From: Bacillota bacterium
GTDB taxonomy: Bacteria > Bacillota > Clostridia > Acetivibrionales > DTU013
DNA: 63,730 bases
Reading direction: 5' to 3'
Assembly: GCA_023418915.1 (NCBI GenBank)
Contig: JAEZYU010000019.1
Span: 1 to 63,730 of the forward strand
How positions within the stretch are numbered: position 1 is the stretch's first letter; each line of letters starts with the position of its first letter. Shown here piece after piece: positions 36,056-45,221 of the stretch. A program made the translations under genes and the position numbers. Under the pieces are notes generated by a model. That model was not told the DNA's origin. It saw only the letters and a program-made list of their open reading frames with translations, and did no database searches.

Positions 36056-38551
36056 ATGTGTGTGCCCAAAGCAAAGCAATACAATACGAAAAACCTGTAC
36101 TTTCCGACTCGGATAAAGAGGGCTCTGGAGAGAATAACAGAGCATCCACTTACGATTATCGAAGCGCCCTTGGGTTATGGCAAGACTACCGCTGTCAGGG
36201 AGTATCTGAGAAATGCCGGAGTGGATATGCTGTGGCAGGGGATTTATGACAGCAGCGCAGCCGGCTTTTGGAACGGCTTTGCTTTGCTTTTTGGTGAATT
36301 TGACAAGGATCGCTCCCAGAGTCTTGCGCATCTCCGGTTTCCGGAGGATACTCGATCTATGCGGGAAGCAGTAAAATTGATCAGGGATATAAAGCTGCCG
36401 GGCAAAACAGTTTTGGTCATAGACGACTATCACCATATCAATACTCCTTATGTCAACAGCTTTATTGAGCATCTTGCAGAAAACCATATCAATGATCTGC
36501 ATATTGTACTGACCGCACGTATTGCTAAATTTCAAAGGCTTGAAGAGCTTGAGCTAAAAGGCTGTCTGTACCACATAACAAAGGAAACCTTTGAGCTGAT
36601 GCCATTTGAAATCATGGCGTATTACAAAACCTGCGGCATAACCCTCAGTGACAGTGAAGCAAAGCAGCTTTATGCGGATACCGAGGGATGGATCAGTGCA
36701 TTGTATCTCATTATGCTCGAATATGCGGTAAAGGGCAGCTATACTCCAACAGTGAGCATATACAAGCTGATTGAAAAGGCTGTATACGTACCTCTTGCCG
36801 ATGATATCAAAGAGTTTCTCTTAACGATGTGCATTTTTGACAGTTTTACACTTAAGCAGGTTGTATATATGTTGGGAAAGGAAGATGCCGGACGGTTCCT
36901 TGATGAGCTTACCGTCAGCAACTCCTTCGTAAGATATGACAGCAGGCTTAAAACTTATCATATCCACACCTTATTCACAGCATTTCTGAAGGAGGTGCTT
37001 GAGAGAACCGAGGTTAGTCATCAGAAGAGGCTGTATGGTAAAGCGGCACGGTGGTTCATGGAAAACGGCGATTACCCTTCGGCCCGGCGATATTACTATG
37101 AGTGCGGGGATTTCGACGGTATTCTGCTCACGCTTGAAGCCGGCGGATCCTATGATTATACTGCATCAGACAAGGAGCTGCTTATAAAATATATGTCGGA
37201 ATGTCCGCTGGAGATCAGATCTCGCCGTCACAGTGCGCTGCTCTCCTATGCCATGCACCTGTTTGTCCATAAAGAACTGGAATTATTTCATGAGACATGC
37301 GATCAGCTCAGCGCCGGTATTGACAGCGATGAAGGCCTGGATCCTGGCATGAGGAACAGACTTTTGGGTGAGTTTGAGCTTTTGCTGGGTTTTGCCGAAT
37401 TCAATGATTTGAAAAAAATGTCCGCCCGCCATAAAAAGGCCTGGCAGTTGCTGAATCAGCCCGTATCCATTTATGATACCGGAATCAATTCGACCTTTGG
37501 TTCTCCCTCGGTACTGAGTCTGTATTACAGAGAAAGCGGCAGGCTTGATGAGCATATAAGGGACATAAAGGAAGCCATGCCCCACTTCAGCCGTCTGACA
37601 AAAGGACAGGGTTCAGGTGCGGAGTATGCCATGGAAGCCGAATGCTACTTCAATCAGGGCGATTTTGAGAATGCCGAGATTTCTGCACAGAAGGCACTGC
37701 TTAAGGCACAGGCAGGAAATGACGAAAATATAGTCTTCAGCGCACAGTATTTTCAGATACTCATTTCTTTTATGAGGGGCAATTTATCAAGGGTGATAGA
37801 GCTAATGAACAAAATGCACGAGGTTATGGGCAAAAGCAAGGAAGATAATTTTATACATACCGTTGAAATATGCGAGGGCTGCATCTACGCCTTTCTTGAC
37901 CAAAAGGACAGGATCCCTGAAAGGCTGCTGGAGGTTGATTTGGGAAAGCCCCAGCTGAGATTTCCCGCATATCCATTCTATAATGTAATGTATGGCAGGA
38001 TGCTCCTGATCAAAGGTGAATATTTGAAGCTGATCGGCAGTGCCGAGCATTTCATATCCATTTGCTCTGTTTTTTCCAACCTGCTGGGATACATTTATAC
38101 GTACATATATCTGGCTGCAGCATACAGAAAGATATTCAGGGAGGAGGAAGCACTGTCCAACTTGAGAAAGGCTCTCGAAATTGCCATGCCGGACAAGCAG
38201 TACATGCTCTTTGCTGAAAATTGCGATTACATTGAGCCAATCCTTAAGAAAATTGCGGCGGATGGCAGCTATCGGGAAGATATTTCGGCAATACTTGCGC
38301 TGTACAAGATATTCAGGAGATCCAAGGAGCAAATGATCAAAATGTACTTTACCGAAGAAAAACCGAAGCTGACAAACAGGGAAACCGAGATAGCCCGTCT
38401 GGCGGCAGAGGGAATGACCAACAGAGAAATAGGGAGGCAGCTTTTCATATCTGCCAATACAGTAAAAATGACACTAAAATCTATCTATTCAAAGCTTTCC
38501 ATCAACAGCAGAGCTCTTTTGCGACATTATATGAGTGATATCAGTCAATAA
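36056..38551 (+). CDS. MalT-like LuxR-family ATP-dependent regulator, module B
   Basis: 831 aa, the same layout as the regulator at 24296: Walker A EAPLGYGKTTA, Walker B LVIDDYHH, helical repeat middle, C-terminal LuxR HTH (LTNRETEIARLAAEGMTNRE, LFISANTVKMTLKSIYSKLS). The frame stays open upstream into the dispersed repeat (residues MSCQAP), but homology with module A begins at about VPKAKQYNTKNLYF, so I start at ATG 36056 (or GTG 36062). It is followed by a terminator, then the DUF2442 and giant SLH genes in the same direction. Confidence 0.92.
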   Translation: MCVPKAKQYNTKNLYFPTRIKRALERITEHPLTIIEAPLGYGKTTAVREYLRNAGVDMLWQGIYDSSAAGFWNGFALLFGEFDKDRSQSLAHLRFPEDTRSMREAVKLIRDIKLPGKTVLVIDDYHHINTPYVNSFIEHLAENHINDLHIVLTARIAKFQRLEELELKGCLYHITKETFELMPFEIMAYYKTCGITLSDSEAKQLYADTEGWISALYLIMLEYAVKGSYTPTVSIYKLIEKAVYVPLADDIKEFLLTMCIFDSFTLKQVVYMLGKEDAGRFLDELTVSNSFVRYDSRLKTYHIHTLFTAFLKEVLERTEVSHQKRLYGKAARWFMENGDYPSARRYYYECGDFDGILLTLEAGGSYDYTASDKELLIKYMSECPLEIRSRRHSALLSYAMHLFVHKELELFHETCDQLSAGIDSDEGLDPGMRNRLLGEFELLLGFAEFNDLKKMSARHKKAWQLLNQPVSIYDTGINSTFGSPSVLSLYYRESGRLDEHIRDIKEAMPHFSRLTKGQGSGAEYAMEAECYFNQGDFENAEISAQKALLKAQAGNDENIVFSAQYFQILISFMRGNLSRVIELMNKMHEVMGKSKEDNFIHTVEICEGCIYAFLDQKDRIPERLLEVDLGKPQLRFPAYPFYNVMYGRMLLIKGEYLKLIGSAEHFISICSVFSNLLGYIYTYIYLAAAYRKIFREEEALSNLRKALEIAMPDKQYMLFAENCDYIEPILKKIAADGSYREDISAILALYKIFRRSKEQMIKMYFTEEKPKLTNRETEIARLAAEGMTNREIGRQLFISANTVKMTLKSIYSKLSINSRALLRHYMSDISQ

Positions 38552-38560
38552 AAGTCAAAA

Positions 38561-38580
38561 AACTACCCAATGGGTAATAT
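38561..38580. promoter_or_regulatory. Palindrome upstream of DUF2442 gene, module B
   Basis: CTACCCAATGGGTAAT, a TACCCA/TGGGTA dyad, centred about 77 nt before ATG 38647. Placement matches the CCCCC/GGGGG dyad of module A. Candidate operator of the LuxR/MalT-type regulator. Confidence 0.45.
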
Positions 38581-38591
38581 TATGTCAAAAG

Positions 38592-38630
38592 GATCCACTA
38601 TATCATATTTTATAGTGGATCTTATTTTTT
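38592..38630 (+). terminator. Rho-independent terminator after regulator B
   Basis: GATCCACTATA (38592-38602), 8-nt loop, TATAGTGGATC (38611-38621), then TTATTTTTT. It separates the regulator from the DUF2442-SLH genes. If those start at the palindrome promoter, it may also attenuate their leader. Confidence 0.88.
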
Positions 38631-38646
38631 ATGGAGGCGCTGTATC

Positions 38647-38895
38647 ATGACCAGAATAAAAAGTGTCATGCCGAAGGATGACTATCGGCTGGAGGTGCAG
38701 CTTGAGAACGGCAACAGCGTCGTACTGGATTTTAAGGACAGGCTGCATACCGTTCGTTTTGGTCTGCTCGACGACAAATCCTTTTTCCGGCTCGCAGTCA
38801 CAGACGGCGACTTTATCAGATGGGACAATAAAATAGAGATATCTGTCAGCGAGGTATTTCAACTGGCGCAAAAAGAGAAATTCCCGTCAGCCTGA
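38647..38895 (+). CDS. DUF2442-family small protein, module B
   Basis: 82 aa: RIKSVMPKDDYRLEVQLENG, VVLDFKDRL, and an FFRLAVTDGDFIRWDNKIEI end. Paralogous in position and pattern to the 84-aa protein of module A. The start is ATG 38647 behind GGAGG. It is 51 bp from the giant SLH gene and probably cotranscribed with it. Function unknown. Confidence 0.82.
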   Translation: MTRIKSVMPKDDYRLEVQLENGNSVVLDFKDRLHTVRFGLLDDKSFFRLAVTDGDFIRWDNKIEISVSEVFQLAQKEKFPSA

Positions 38896-38946
38896 TATGG
38901 CGGACAATAGCTCTTACCATAGGGAGATCAAGGAGGTTGAGATGGA

Positions 38947-41900
38947 ATGAAAAAATCACGTAGAACTTTGCTGGTGTCAGCGGGCATGGTTATTGCCATG
39001 AGTGTTATGCTTCTTACATGCCATACGGCTATGGCGGAAGATAGTTTTGCAGGAGGTACGGGTCAGGCGGAAGACCCCTGGCTGATTGAAACCCCTGAGC
39101 AGTTGGCTGCTATTTCGCAGGAAGCTTACCTCGGCAGTCATTTTAAGCTGCTCAATGACATCGATCTTACAGACTACCTGTCTGAGGAGGGTGGTGGCTA
39201 TAACGATGGCGCAGGCTGGGTACCGATCGGGACATGGGTCGGCCCAATGGATCCGAATGTTCCGTTTACCGGCAGCCTTGATGGTGATGGCCATACCATC
39301 AGTAATCTTTATATCGATCGGGATGAGACAAAGGGAGTAGGATTATTTGGTTATGCCGACGGCGCCGAAATACGGGATGTGAAGCTTGAAAATGCGTATG
39401 TTGTTGGGGAGAGCTATGTCGGCAGTCTGGTTGGATACAATCAGAACAGCATTATAGAAGGCTCCTCCAGCGATTCCGTACAAGTACAAGGCATTCGGGT
39501 TATAGGCGGTCTGACCGGGTGCAGCCAATCCAGTGTGATCAATAACTCTTATGTCAAGGGCTTTGTAAGCGGAAGCTCTTATACAATAGGAGGCCTGTCA
39601 GGCAGTAACGATAATGGACAAATCACCAACTCATACGCCGAGGTTACCGTACAAGGTGATTATATGGTCGGCGGCCTGGTGGGGGACAATTCCGGCTCCG
39701 ACAGCACGATCGAAGGCTGCTATGCTGCAGGTACCGTGTCGGATATTGATGTTCCGGATCCTGAATCTCAGGGATATTTCGGCGGTTTGGCCGGAAGAAA
39801 CACCAGAGAGGCAAAAATTACCGATTCTTATGCTACAGGCTTTGTCAATGGTACTGTGTATGTCGGCGGACTGGTGGGAACAAATACGAATTCAGGAATC
39901 ATAACAGACTCCTACGCAACCGGTGATGTTACCGGTGAAAATTATGTAGGCGGCCTTGTGGGACATAATTTACTGGAGGAGGACGAATTATTTTACGATG
40001 AGCCGGAGGTAAACGGGTGCTATGCCAGAGGCTCCGCAGGAGGAAACCGGTACATCGGAGGATTGGTGGGTGCCAACAACATAGGCAGAATCAATCATGC
40101 CTACTCTACCGGCGCTGTCAGCGGCAGTACTGATGTCGGCGGATTGATCGGATATAATGATATCGATGCGGTCTCCGATTCCTATTATGACAGTGAAGCC
40201 GCTGGTTTGGAAGCGGGCATTGGTGAACCCAAAACTACGATCCAGATGCACTCCCCTGCTACTTATGCAGGCTGGGATTTTGCATCGGTATGGGGAATAA
40301 ATCCGGAGCAGAACGACGGATACCCTTTCCTCAGATGGGAGACAGAATACACGGATGCACAGTTTGCAGGCGGTACCGGTGAAGCTGCAACGCCTTATCA
40401 GGTGGCTTCACCATGGCAGTTGGACAATGTCAGACTTTATCAGGATAAGCACTTTATCCTTACGACGGATATTGATCTGTCGGCATACCTGTCTGAAGAA
40501 GGCGAAGGTTATAACGGGGGTGAAGGCTGGGAGCCTGTCGGCATAAGTGAAAATCCTTTCACAGGCAGCTTCGATGGTGACGGGCATGTTATTGAGAACC
40601 TTTTTATAGATAAGCCGGATACAAATTATGTGGGCTTGTTTGGTTATGTGGGCGAAAATGGTGAAATAAGCGAGCTTTGTCTGAAAAGTGCAGATGTTAT
40701 CGGCGGAGATTATGTCGGCGGCCTGGCAGGGTTCAACTATAAAGGAACAATTGCCGATTCCTTCGTTACGGGCACTGTCTATGGCAATGATACTATCGGC
40801 GGCGTGGCCGGACAAAACCAGGGTTCCATAGCCGGCTGCTTTGCCATAGTCGATGCTGCCGGTTATGAAAACATCGGCGGCCTGGCAGGTTTAAACTTCC
40901 AGGGCGACATAGAAAATTCTTATACTATCGGTTCAGTAATGGGTGAACACTATATTGGTGGTCTGGTGGCGTTTAACTACTCAAGCGGCAGTATCACTGA
41001 TTGTTATTCAGCATGCATTGTCGATGGTGACAGTTTTGTCTGCGGGCTGACAATGAACGATGGCGGCGCCGTCACCGGCTCATTTTGGGATACCCAGATA
41101 TCAAAACAGACGGGCATTTCCGGAGGTACAGGTAAAACCACTGCTGAAATGAAAACGCAGACTACTTTTACAGGAGTGGATTGGGATTTTAGTATATGGG
41201 ATATCGATACGGGTACATATCCTTATCTCTCATGGCAGACCGGCTATTACGACTATGCACCTCCTGTTTTTGCAGATGGTTACCCGCAGACAGACAATGT
41301 CGTACATAATGCGTTGGATCTTCTGCTTCAGACAGATGAAAATGCTACCGCATATTACGTGGTATTATCCGATGGGGCAGATGCGCCAACTGCTGCTCAG
41401 ATCATGGCGGGTACCGATGCGGATGATGCAGTATTGAAATTAGGCCATAGAGGCAGCATCGCACTAACAGCCGGCATGGAGGAAACATTATCCATTAACT
41501 TACTTGATCCGGAAACGGGATACCATATTTATGTGACAGCCGAGGATACCGTCGGCAATCTGCAGCCTGATATACTGACGGCCATGATAGATGTGGTCAC
41601 GACAGAAGTGCCGGATACTACCGTCGATATAGCGGCTGTCGCAGGTGTAACACCTCCGGTATTGGGAGGGACTCCGGTGACAACTGTCACACAGACTGAT
41701 CAGTATACCGGAACCGTTAGCTGGGAGCCCGATCATGACACGTTCCAGGAAGAAACTGTTTACACCGCAGTCATTACATTGACGGCTAAAGATGGCTTCA
41801 CCTTTACCGGTGTGGCAGAAGACTTTTTTACTGTGGCAGGCGCGGAGACAGTAAGCAATGACGCCGATTCCGGGGTGGTAACGGCGGTATTTGCGCAGAC

Positions 41901-43749
41901 GGGATCATTGCCTGATCCGCCCGCTACTGTCAACATAGGGGCTGTCGCAGGCGTAACTCCTCCGGTATTGGGAGGGACTCCGGTGACAACTGTCACACAG
42001 ACTGATCAGTATACCGGAACCGTTAGCTGGGAGCCCGATCATGACACGTTTGGTGAAGAAACTGTTTACACCGCAGTCATTACATTGACGGCTAAAGATG
42101 GTTTCACCTTTACCGGTGTGAAAGAAGACTTTTTTACTGTAGCAGGTGCGGAGACAGTAAGCAATGATGCCGATTCCGGCGTGGTAACGGCGGTGTTTGC
42201 GCAGACGGAATCATTGCCTGATCCGCAGTATCTTACTGTCACAGCCGCAAGTCCTGCTAATGGCGCCGTCAACGTGTCGCGTACACCGACCATCGCTATT
42301 ACCTTCTGCAATAACATAGAGGAGGACAGCGGTTACGACGAAATTGAGCTGAAAAACGCTGGAGATAATACTGTCAGTATAAGTAAAAGCATCAGCGGCG
42401 AAGTATTGACTATAGCTCCGGACAGCAGACTTTCCTACAGTACTGTCTACACGGTAACCATTCCCGTGACAGCAGTAATAAGTACGCATACCGATGCTAA
42501 CCTGCAGGAACAATACCAAATCAGCTTCACTACCCTGTCGGCACCTCCGCCTACGGGTGGTGGAAGCACAAGCAGTAAACCTGTTTACAATGCCGTAATT
42601 ACGGGCAGTAATGCAGCGGGCACCCAACTATCGATCGATATAAGCACCCGTCCCGGCAGTGCTGTGGTAAAGCTGGATGAACAGGCGGAAGATATTCTGG
42701 ACGGTGAAGGAATCACGGTCATCACAGTACCCGCAGTTCCGGGAGTCAATAATTATACTTTGGGGATTCCTGGTTCTGTACTGTCAGGTACTTCAGGGGA
42801 AAATATTCTTACCTTCTCAACCGAGGCAGGCAGCATTACCATACCGGACGACATGCTGTCCGGCACCGAAATGGAAGCTAAAGACGATATTGAGATTACT
42901 ATAGGTAAAGCAGATAGATTACCGGGCAGTGTGAGAAATGATATTGGTGACAGACCTGTTGTTCAGCTTATACTGACGGTGGATGGTACACAGACTGAAT
43001 GGAAGAATCCTGATGCTCCTGTGACAGTGTCAATACCTTACACTCCGACTGAGTCTGAACTTGCCGACCCTGAGCATATAGTAGTCTGGTATATTGACGG
43101 AGCCGGAAATGTGGTGTCCGTGCCAAGTGGCAGATATGACCCTGGTACCGGCACTGTAACCTTTTCTACCACACATTTCAGTTATTATGCTGTAGCATAT
43201 GTGCAAAAGACCTTTGAGGACCTGGACCGTGTGAGCTGGGCGAAGGACGCCATAGAGGTGCTTGCATCAAAGGGCATATTGGAAGGCTCATCGGAGATGG
43301 AATACTCTCCCGGAGAAAGCATCACGCGGGCGGATTTCCTGTGCTTCCTTGTCAGAACTCTGGGGATAGATGCCGAGGCTGACGATAATTTTGCCGACAT
43401 AAGCACTGATGCCTCTTATTACAAGGAAATTGCCGCAGCCAAAAAACTCGGTATCACCAATGGCACCGGCAACAATAAATTCAACCCGGAGGCATACATT
43501 ACCAGACAGGATATGATGGTACTGGTCGACAGAGCCCTAAAGCTTTTGGAAAAGATGGTGGCGAGAGGTTCGGCAGCAGACCTTGAAGGGTTTGATGATA
43601 AATCTCTTGTAGCCGGTTATGCCGTAAACAGCGTTGCATCTCTTATAAAGGAAGGTTTGATCATAGGCAGCAGCGATAACATCAATCCCCTCGGCTATAC
43701 CACAAGAGCCGAGGCAGCGGTGATAATGTACAGGATGTATAACAGGTAA
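38947..43749 (+). CDS. Giant secreted SLH surface protein with GLUG repeats, module B
   Basis: 1600 aa. Signal peptide about residues 1-31 (ends HTAMAE). Two blocks of GLUG-type repeats (GGLVG/GGLAG plus N-Y-A/T motifs) fill about 35-440 and 470-760, each introduced by FAGGTG and a fold such as FTGSLDGDGHTISNLYI. Then a sandwich domain, two nearly identical 102-aa X2-like repeats (41635-42246), a Big_5-like domain (SPANGAVNVSRTPTIAITF), a Ser-rich hinge, the stalk domain shared with module A (DRPVVQLILT, TTHFSYYAVAY) and three SLH domains (about 1420-1600). An S-layer-associated adhesin is the likely role. Confidence 0.92.
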   Translation: MKKSRRTLLVSAGMVIAMSVMLLTCHTAMAEDSFAGGTGQAEDPWLIETPEQLAAISQEAYLGSHFKLLNDIDLTDYLSEEGGGYNDGAGWVPIGTWVGPMDPNVPFTGSLDGDGHTISNLYIDRDETKGVGLFGYADGAEIRDVKLENAYVVGESYVGSLVGYNQNSIIEGSSSDSVQVQGIRVIGGLTGCSQSSVINNSYVKGFVSGSSYTIGGLSGSNDNGQITNSYAEVTVQGDYMVGGLVGDNSGSDSTIEGCYAAGTVSDIDVPDPESQGYFGGLAGRNTREAKITDSYATGFVNGTVYVGGLVGTNTNSGIITDSYATGDVTGENYVGGLVGHNLLEEDELFYDEPEVNGCYARGSAGGNRYIGGLVGANNIGRINHAYSTGAVSGSTDVGGLIGYNDIDAVSDSYYDSEAAGLEAGIGEPKTTIQMHSPATYAGWDFASVWGINPEQNDGYPFLRWETEYTDAQFAGGTGEAATPYQVASPWQLDNVRLYQDKHFILTTDIDLSAYLSEEGEGYNGGEGWEPVGISENPFTGSFDGDGHVIENLFIDKPDTNYVGLFGYVGENGEISELCLKSADVIGGDYVGGLAGFNYKGTIADSFVTGTVYGNDTIGGVAGQNQGSIAGCFAIVDAAGYENIGGLAGLNFQGDIENSYTIGSVMGEHYIGGLVAFNYSSGSITDCYSACIVDGDSFVCGLTMNDGGAVTGSFWDTQISKQTGISGGTGKTTAEMKTQTTFTGVDWDFSIWDIDTGTYPYLSWQTGYYDYAPPVFADGYPQTDNVVHNALDLLLQTDENATAYYVVLSDGADAPTAAQIMAGTDADDAVLKLGHRGSIALTAGMEETLSINLLDPETGYHIYVTAEDTVGNLQPDILTAMIDVVTTEVPDTTVDIAAVAGVTPPVLGGTPVTTVTQTDQYTGTVSWEPDHDTFQEETVYTAVITLTAKDGFTFTGVAEDFFTVAGAETVSNDADSGVVTAVFAQTGSLPDPPATVNIGAVAGVTPPVLGGTPVTTVTQTDQYTGTVSWEPDHDTFGEETVYTAVITLTAKDGFTFTGVKEDFFTVAGAETVSNDADSGVVTAVFAQTESLPDPQYLTVTAASPANGAVNVSRTPTIAITFCNNIEEDSGYDEIELKNAGDNTVSISKSISGEVLTIAPDSRLSYSTVYTVTIPVTAVISTHTDANLQEQYQISFTTLSAPPPTGGGSTSSKPVYNAVITGSNAAGTQLSIDISTRPGSAVVKLDEQAEDILDGEGITVITVPAVPGVNNYTLGIPGSVLSGTSGENILTFSTEAGSITIPDDMLSGTEMEAKDDIEITIGKADRLPGSVRNDIGDRPVVQLILTVDGTQTEWKNPDAPVTVSIPYTPTESELADPEHIVVWYIDGAGNVVSVPSGRYDPGTGTVTFSTTHFSYYAVAYVQKTFEDLDRVSWAKDAIEVLASKGILEGSSEMEYSPGESITRADFLCFLVRTLGIDAEADDNFADISTDASYYKEIAAAKKLGITNGTGNNKFNPEAYITRQDMMVLVDRALKLLEKMVARGSAADLEGFDDKSLVAGYAVNSVASLIKEGLIIGSSDNINPLGYTTRAEAAVIMYRMYNR
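41635..42246 (+). repeat. 306-bp tandem duplication inside the GLUG/SLH gene
   Basis: Two in-frame 306-bp units begin at 41635 and 41941 with GCTGTCGCAGG. Long runs are base-identical (for example GGAGGGACTCCGGTGACAAC onward), implying recent duplication or gene conversion. Confidence 0.92.
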
Positions 43750-43825
43750 CTCACTTTATATATCAATGATCTTTATTAGTTCCGGCAGTATTGAATATGG
43801 ATTAAATCTAGGGAGATGCTGATTG

Positions 43826-43941
43826 TAGGCACGACACATAGACACTTATTTGCAGAAGGAAAATCCTCTTGGTACTATATAGATATAGTTACCAGGAGGA
43901 TTTTTCATATCAATAAGTGTCTATGTGTCGTGCCTGGCACC
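43826..43941. repeat. Dispersed palindromic repeat with a nested hairpin
   Basis: Arms 43826-43850 and 43912-43941 enclose about 60 nt that form a second hairpin (AAAATCCTC ... GAGGATTTTT with ACTATAT/ATATAGT inside) ending in TTTTT. It is the only copy with a large insert and the left arm lacks its outer five bases. It lies 75 bp after the giant SLH gene. Confidence 0.88.
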
Positions 43942-44051
43942 ATATTGGTTCTTTTAAATTTATCTATAATTGGTACTTTTAAGAACCACTTTTTTATAAT
44001 ATATTAAGAGTGTCGGTTGGTAAAAATTTGTTTTCTAAGGGGTTAAAAGCT

Positions 44052-45194
44052 ATGGTATACAACAGGTTTGGAAAAATCAGTGAAAGGGTGTCGCGGTTCG
44101 GTATGGGATGCATGCGCCTCCCGCAACGAAAGGATGAGAAGGGGAACGATGTGATCGACGAAGAGGAGTCGATCAGGATGATCAGGCATGCTGCAGATGA
44201 GGGTGTCAATTATTTCGATACGGCCTATGCTTATTCCGGAAGTGAGGATGTCCTCGGCAAAGCCTTGGAGGGCGGATACAGGGAAAAGGTAATGATCGCT
44301 ACAAAGTGCCCACTATCTGAAATAAAGGGATATAGCGATTATCAGAGAGTTTTTGATGAATCGCTCAGGCGTCTTGATACCGATTATATCGATGCTTATC
44401 TGTTTCATTGTCTGGACAGGAAAGGCTGGGAAAAGGTTAAGTCGACAAATGGCACAGCTTTTATGGAGGAAATGAAGAAAAGAGGAAAAATAAAGGCTGC
44501 CGGATTTTCGTTTCATGCAGAAAATGAGCTGTTCAGGGAGATAATTGACGCCTATCAGTGGGATATGTGTCTTATTCAACTAAACATACTTGACAGTGAG
44601 CATCAAGCGGGAGTAAAAGGTCTTCGTTATGCCGGACAAAAAGGGATCCCTGTTGCAGTCATGGAGCCCCTCAAGGGCGGACTACTCGGGAGTGAGCCTC
44701 CGGAGGAAGTGACAAAGCTGCTGGATAGCTATCATGAAAAAAGATCTCTTGCTGAGTGGTGCTTCAGGTGGCTTTATAGCCAGAAGGAGGTCAAAGTTAT
44801 CCTGAGCGGCGTCAGTACTATGAATCAGCTAAAAGACAATATACGGATATTCAGTGATGCCAACACTGATGTTATGAGCCGTTCGGACGAGGAACTGGTC
44901 AAACAGGTAAAAGATATCTTCAGTACTAAAGTGAAAGTCGGTTGTACCAATTGCGGCTATTGTTTGCCATGCCCTAATGGTGTCAACATACCAGAAATAT
45001 TTAAAATTTACAATGACTCCTCGTTATCCGGCTGGAGCGAATTTGGAAGAGTGTTTTATGATCTAATTGCCGTCAGCAATGGCAAAGACGCCTCAAGGTG
45101 CACTCAATGCCGGCATTGCGAAAAGCGTTGTCCCCAGGGCCTTCCGATCGCTGCCCTGATGGAGGAAGCTCATGAAGCTATGAAATCGAATTAA
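44052..45194 (+). CDS. Aldo/keto reductase with C-terminal 4Fe-4S ferredoxin domain
   Basis: 380 aa. The N-terminal AKR barrel (FGMGCMRLP, FDTAYAYSGSE with catalytic Asp/Tyr, DAYLFHCLDR) is followed by a ferredoxin-like tail with two Cys clusters: CTNCGYCLPCPNG and CTQCRHCEKRCPQG, likely binding 4Fe-4S clusters. This anaerobe-type AKR subfamily is common in Clostridia; the substrate is unknown. The start is ATG 44052 with AAGGGG about 10 nt before. The MocR-type gene begins right after and is probably cotranscribed. Confidence 0.92.
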   Translation: MVYNRFGKISERVSRFGMGCMRLPQRKDEKGNDVIDEEESIRMIRHAADEGVNYFDTAYAYSGSEDVLGKALEGGYREKVMIATKCPLSEIKGYSDYQRVFDESLRRLDTDYIDAYLFHCLDRKGWEKVKSTNGTAFMEEMKKRGKIKAAGFSFHAENELFREIIDAYQWDMCLIQLNILDSEHQAGVKGLRYAGQKGIPVAVMEPLKGGLLGSEPPEEVTKLLDSYHEKRSLAEWCFRWLYSQKEVKVILSGVSTMNQLKDNIRIFSDANTDVMSRSDEELVKQVKDIFSTKVKVGCTNCGYCLPCPNGVNIPEIFKIYNDSSLSGWSEFGRVFYDLIAVSNGKDASRCTQCRHCEKRCPQGLPIAALMEEAHEAMKSN

Positions 45195-45221
45195 TTGAGT
45201 AGAAGCAAATGGGGTGCAAAA

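Noticed and set aside
43816..44007. Short frame across the repeat at 43.8 kb
   Set aside because: It consists mostly of repeat and hairpin sequence and shows no protein-like pattern.
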